Shown here piece by piece: positions 47,058 to 47,465 of a stretch of DNA of 47,465 nt. The notes beneath the pieces are model-generated. The model did no database searches and was not told the DNA's origin. It saw only the letters and a program-made list of their open reading frames with translations. Numbering within the stretch: the stretch's first letter is position 1; every line of letters begins with the position of its first letter. The stretch covers positions 1 to 47,465 of the IMG/VR virus record IMGVR_UViG_3300027800_000021. One strand, written 5' to 3'. This stretch comes from a virus. Both the position numbers and the translations under genes were made by a program.

Positions 47058-47465
47058 GCGGCCGTGACCTCCAGACCCTGGCCCTGACGGACATCCTGCC
47101 GCCGTCGATTTCCTGGGATGCGACGATCCGGGCCCTGGCCGACAGCCTGGACCCTGTGCACCAGGACGTGACCGCCACGATCCCGGTCGTGACCATCTAT
47201 GCCGCCCTGGCCGCCCTGCCCGACGAGATCCTCGACGTGGTCGGCTGGGGGTTTCACATTGAGGGCTACGACCTGCTGCGGACCAGGGAGGAGCGGCTGC
47301 ACATCGTCAGCCGGTTCTACGACTACCACCGGTTCAAGGGCACCGTGCATGGTCTGGCCCTGTACCTGCGCACGTTTCTGTCCCGGGACCTGCTGTCCTG
47401 CGCCCCGCCCACGAAATCCTATTGCGGCGCCAGCCTGACCGACGCCGAGCGGGCGGCCTGGGAGG
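47054..47465 (+). CDS. Tail protein I, N-terminal part (truncated by window end)
   Basis: 137 residues are visible. SLDPVHQDVTATIPVVTIYA-ALAALPDEILDVVGWGFHI-EGYD and EERLHIVSRFYDYHRFKGTV-HGLALYLRTF match P2 gpI. The last codons (KSYCGASLTDAERAAWE) are typical of a longer variant that continues beyond the window. The tail fibre gene would follow. Confidence 0.88.
   Translation, partial: MSGRDLQTLALTDILPPSISWDATIRALADSLDPVHQDVTATIPVVTIYAALAALPDEILDVVGWGFHIEGYDLLRTREERLHIVSRFYDYHRFKGTVHGLALYLRTFLSRDLLSCAPPTKSYCGASLTDAERAAWE

Noticed and set aside
1-47465. The window ends would join in frame (tail protein I into the tail fibre) if the sequence were circular as given.
   Set aside because: Frame agreement happens by chance one time in three. 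Tail protein I is visibly incomplete and the fibre lacks its N-terminal domains, so sequence is missing between the two edges.
1-47465. CRISPR arrays, insertion sequences, rRNA genes or intact tRNA genes.
   Set aside because: I saw no regularly spaced repeat-spacer array, no transposase-like protein and no tRNA or rRNA sequence; only short repeats described above.

Overview
The window is temperate-phage DNA from end to end; I see no chromosomal housekeeping gene. Base composition is GC-rich. The protein families resemble prophages of sulfate-reducing deltaproteobacteria (Desulfovibrio relatives); that host guess is inference from family resemblance only. The phage combines a lambda-type head (GpA terminase, portal, S49 protease with a nested scaffold start, decoration protein, E-type capsid) with a P2-type contractile tail (sheath, tube, E/E' chaperone, tape measure, X, D, V, U, W, J, I).

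Layout. 1-2611: end of the late operon (tail fibre C-terminus, fibre assembly protein, Com regulator overlapping an adenine methyltransferase). 2612-2998: an apparent attP, with a core equal to the 3' end of tmRNA or tRNA-Ala, paired 13-bp arm-type repeats on both sides, and a relic of the integrase start. 3084-5993: a minus-strand accessory operon of five genes of unknown function inserted between attP and the intact integrase (6210-7415). 7364-17198: a long minus-strand early operon (excisionase, ASCH-like protein, P-loop fusion protein, DUF5131, PAPS-reductase-like protein, cytosine methyltransferase, RdgC-FtsK gamma fusion, small proteins). 17547-19229: the CI/Cro-type switch. 19293-22725: replication (D5 helicase, possible origin, CHC2/Toprim primase). 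22904-31247: packaging and head genes, with exported accessory genes at 25648-26354. 31249-34857: lysis region (frameshifted M15 peptidase, transglycosylase, lipoprotein, patatin phospholipase, holin). 34854-47465: connector, tail and baseplate genes, interrupted by a minus-strand BRCT/DUF4177 cassette (38708-39956).

How it fits together. CI (S24-type) and Cro-like proteins face each other across a short operator region. Rightward transcription would drive replication, packaging, head, lysis and tail; leftward transcription would drive the early modification/recombination operon. An 11-bp sequence from the CI operator recurs upstream of the leftward operon, suggesting shared control. The attP is intact (arm sites on both sides of one core) and joins the late end to the early end, so the DNA looks like a circular or permuted phage genome, or a tandem prophage, rather than one simple integrated copy. 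The window starts inside the tail fibre and ends inside tail protein I.

Most notable: the attP-int cassette bounded by a 66-bp duplication of the integrase start; the RdgC-FtsK gamma fusion; a cytosine methyltransferase with five internal repeats; a frameshifted bifunctional lysin; a patatin phospholipase in the lysis region; a BRCT protein carried inside the tail operon; and a canonical T TTT TTG frameshift site in the tail chaperone.
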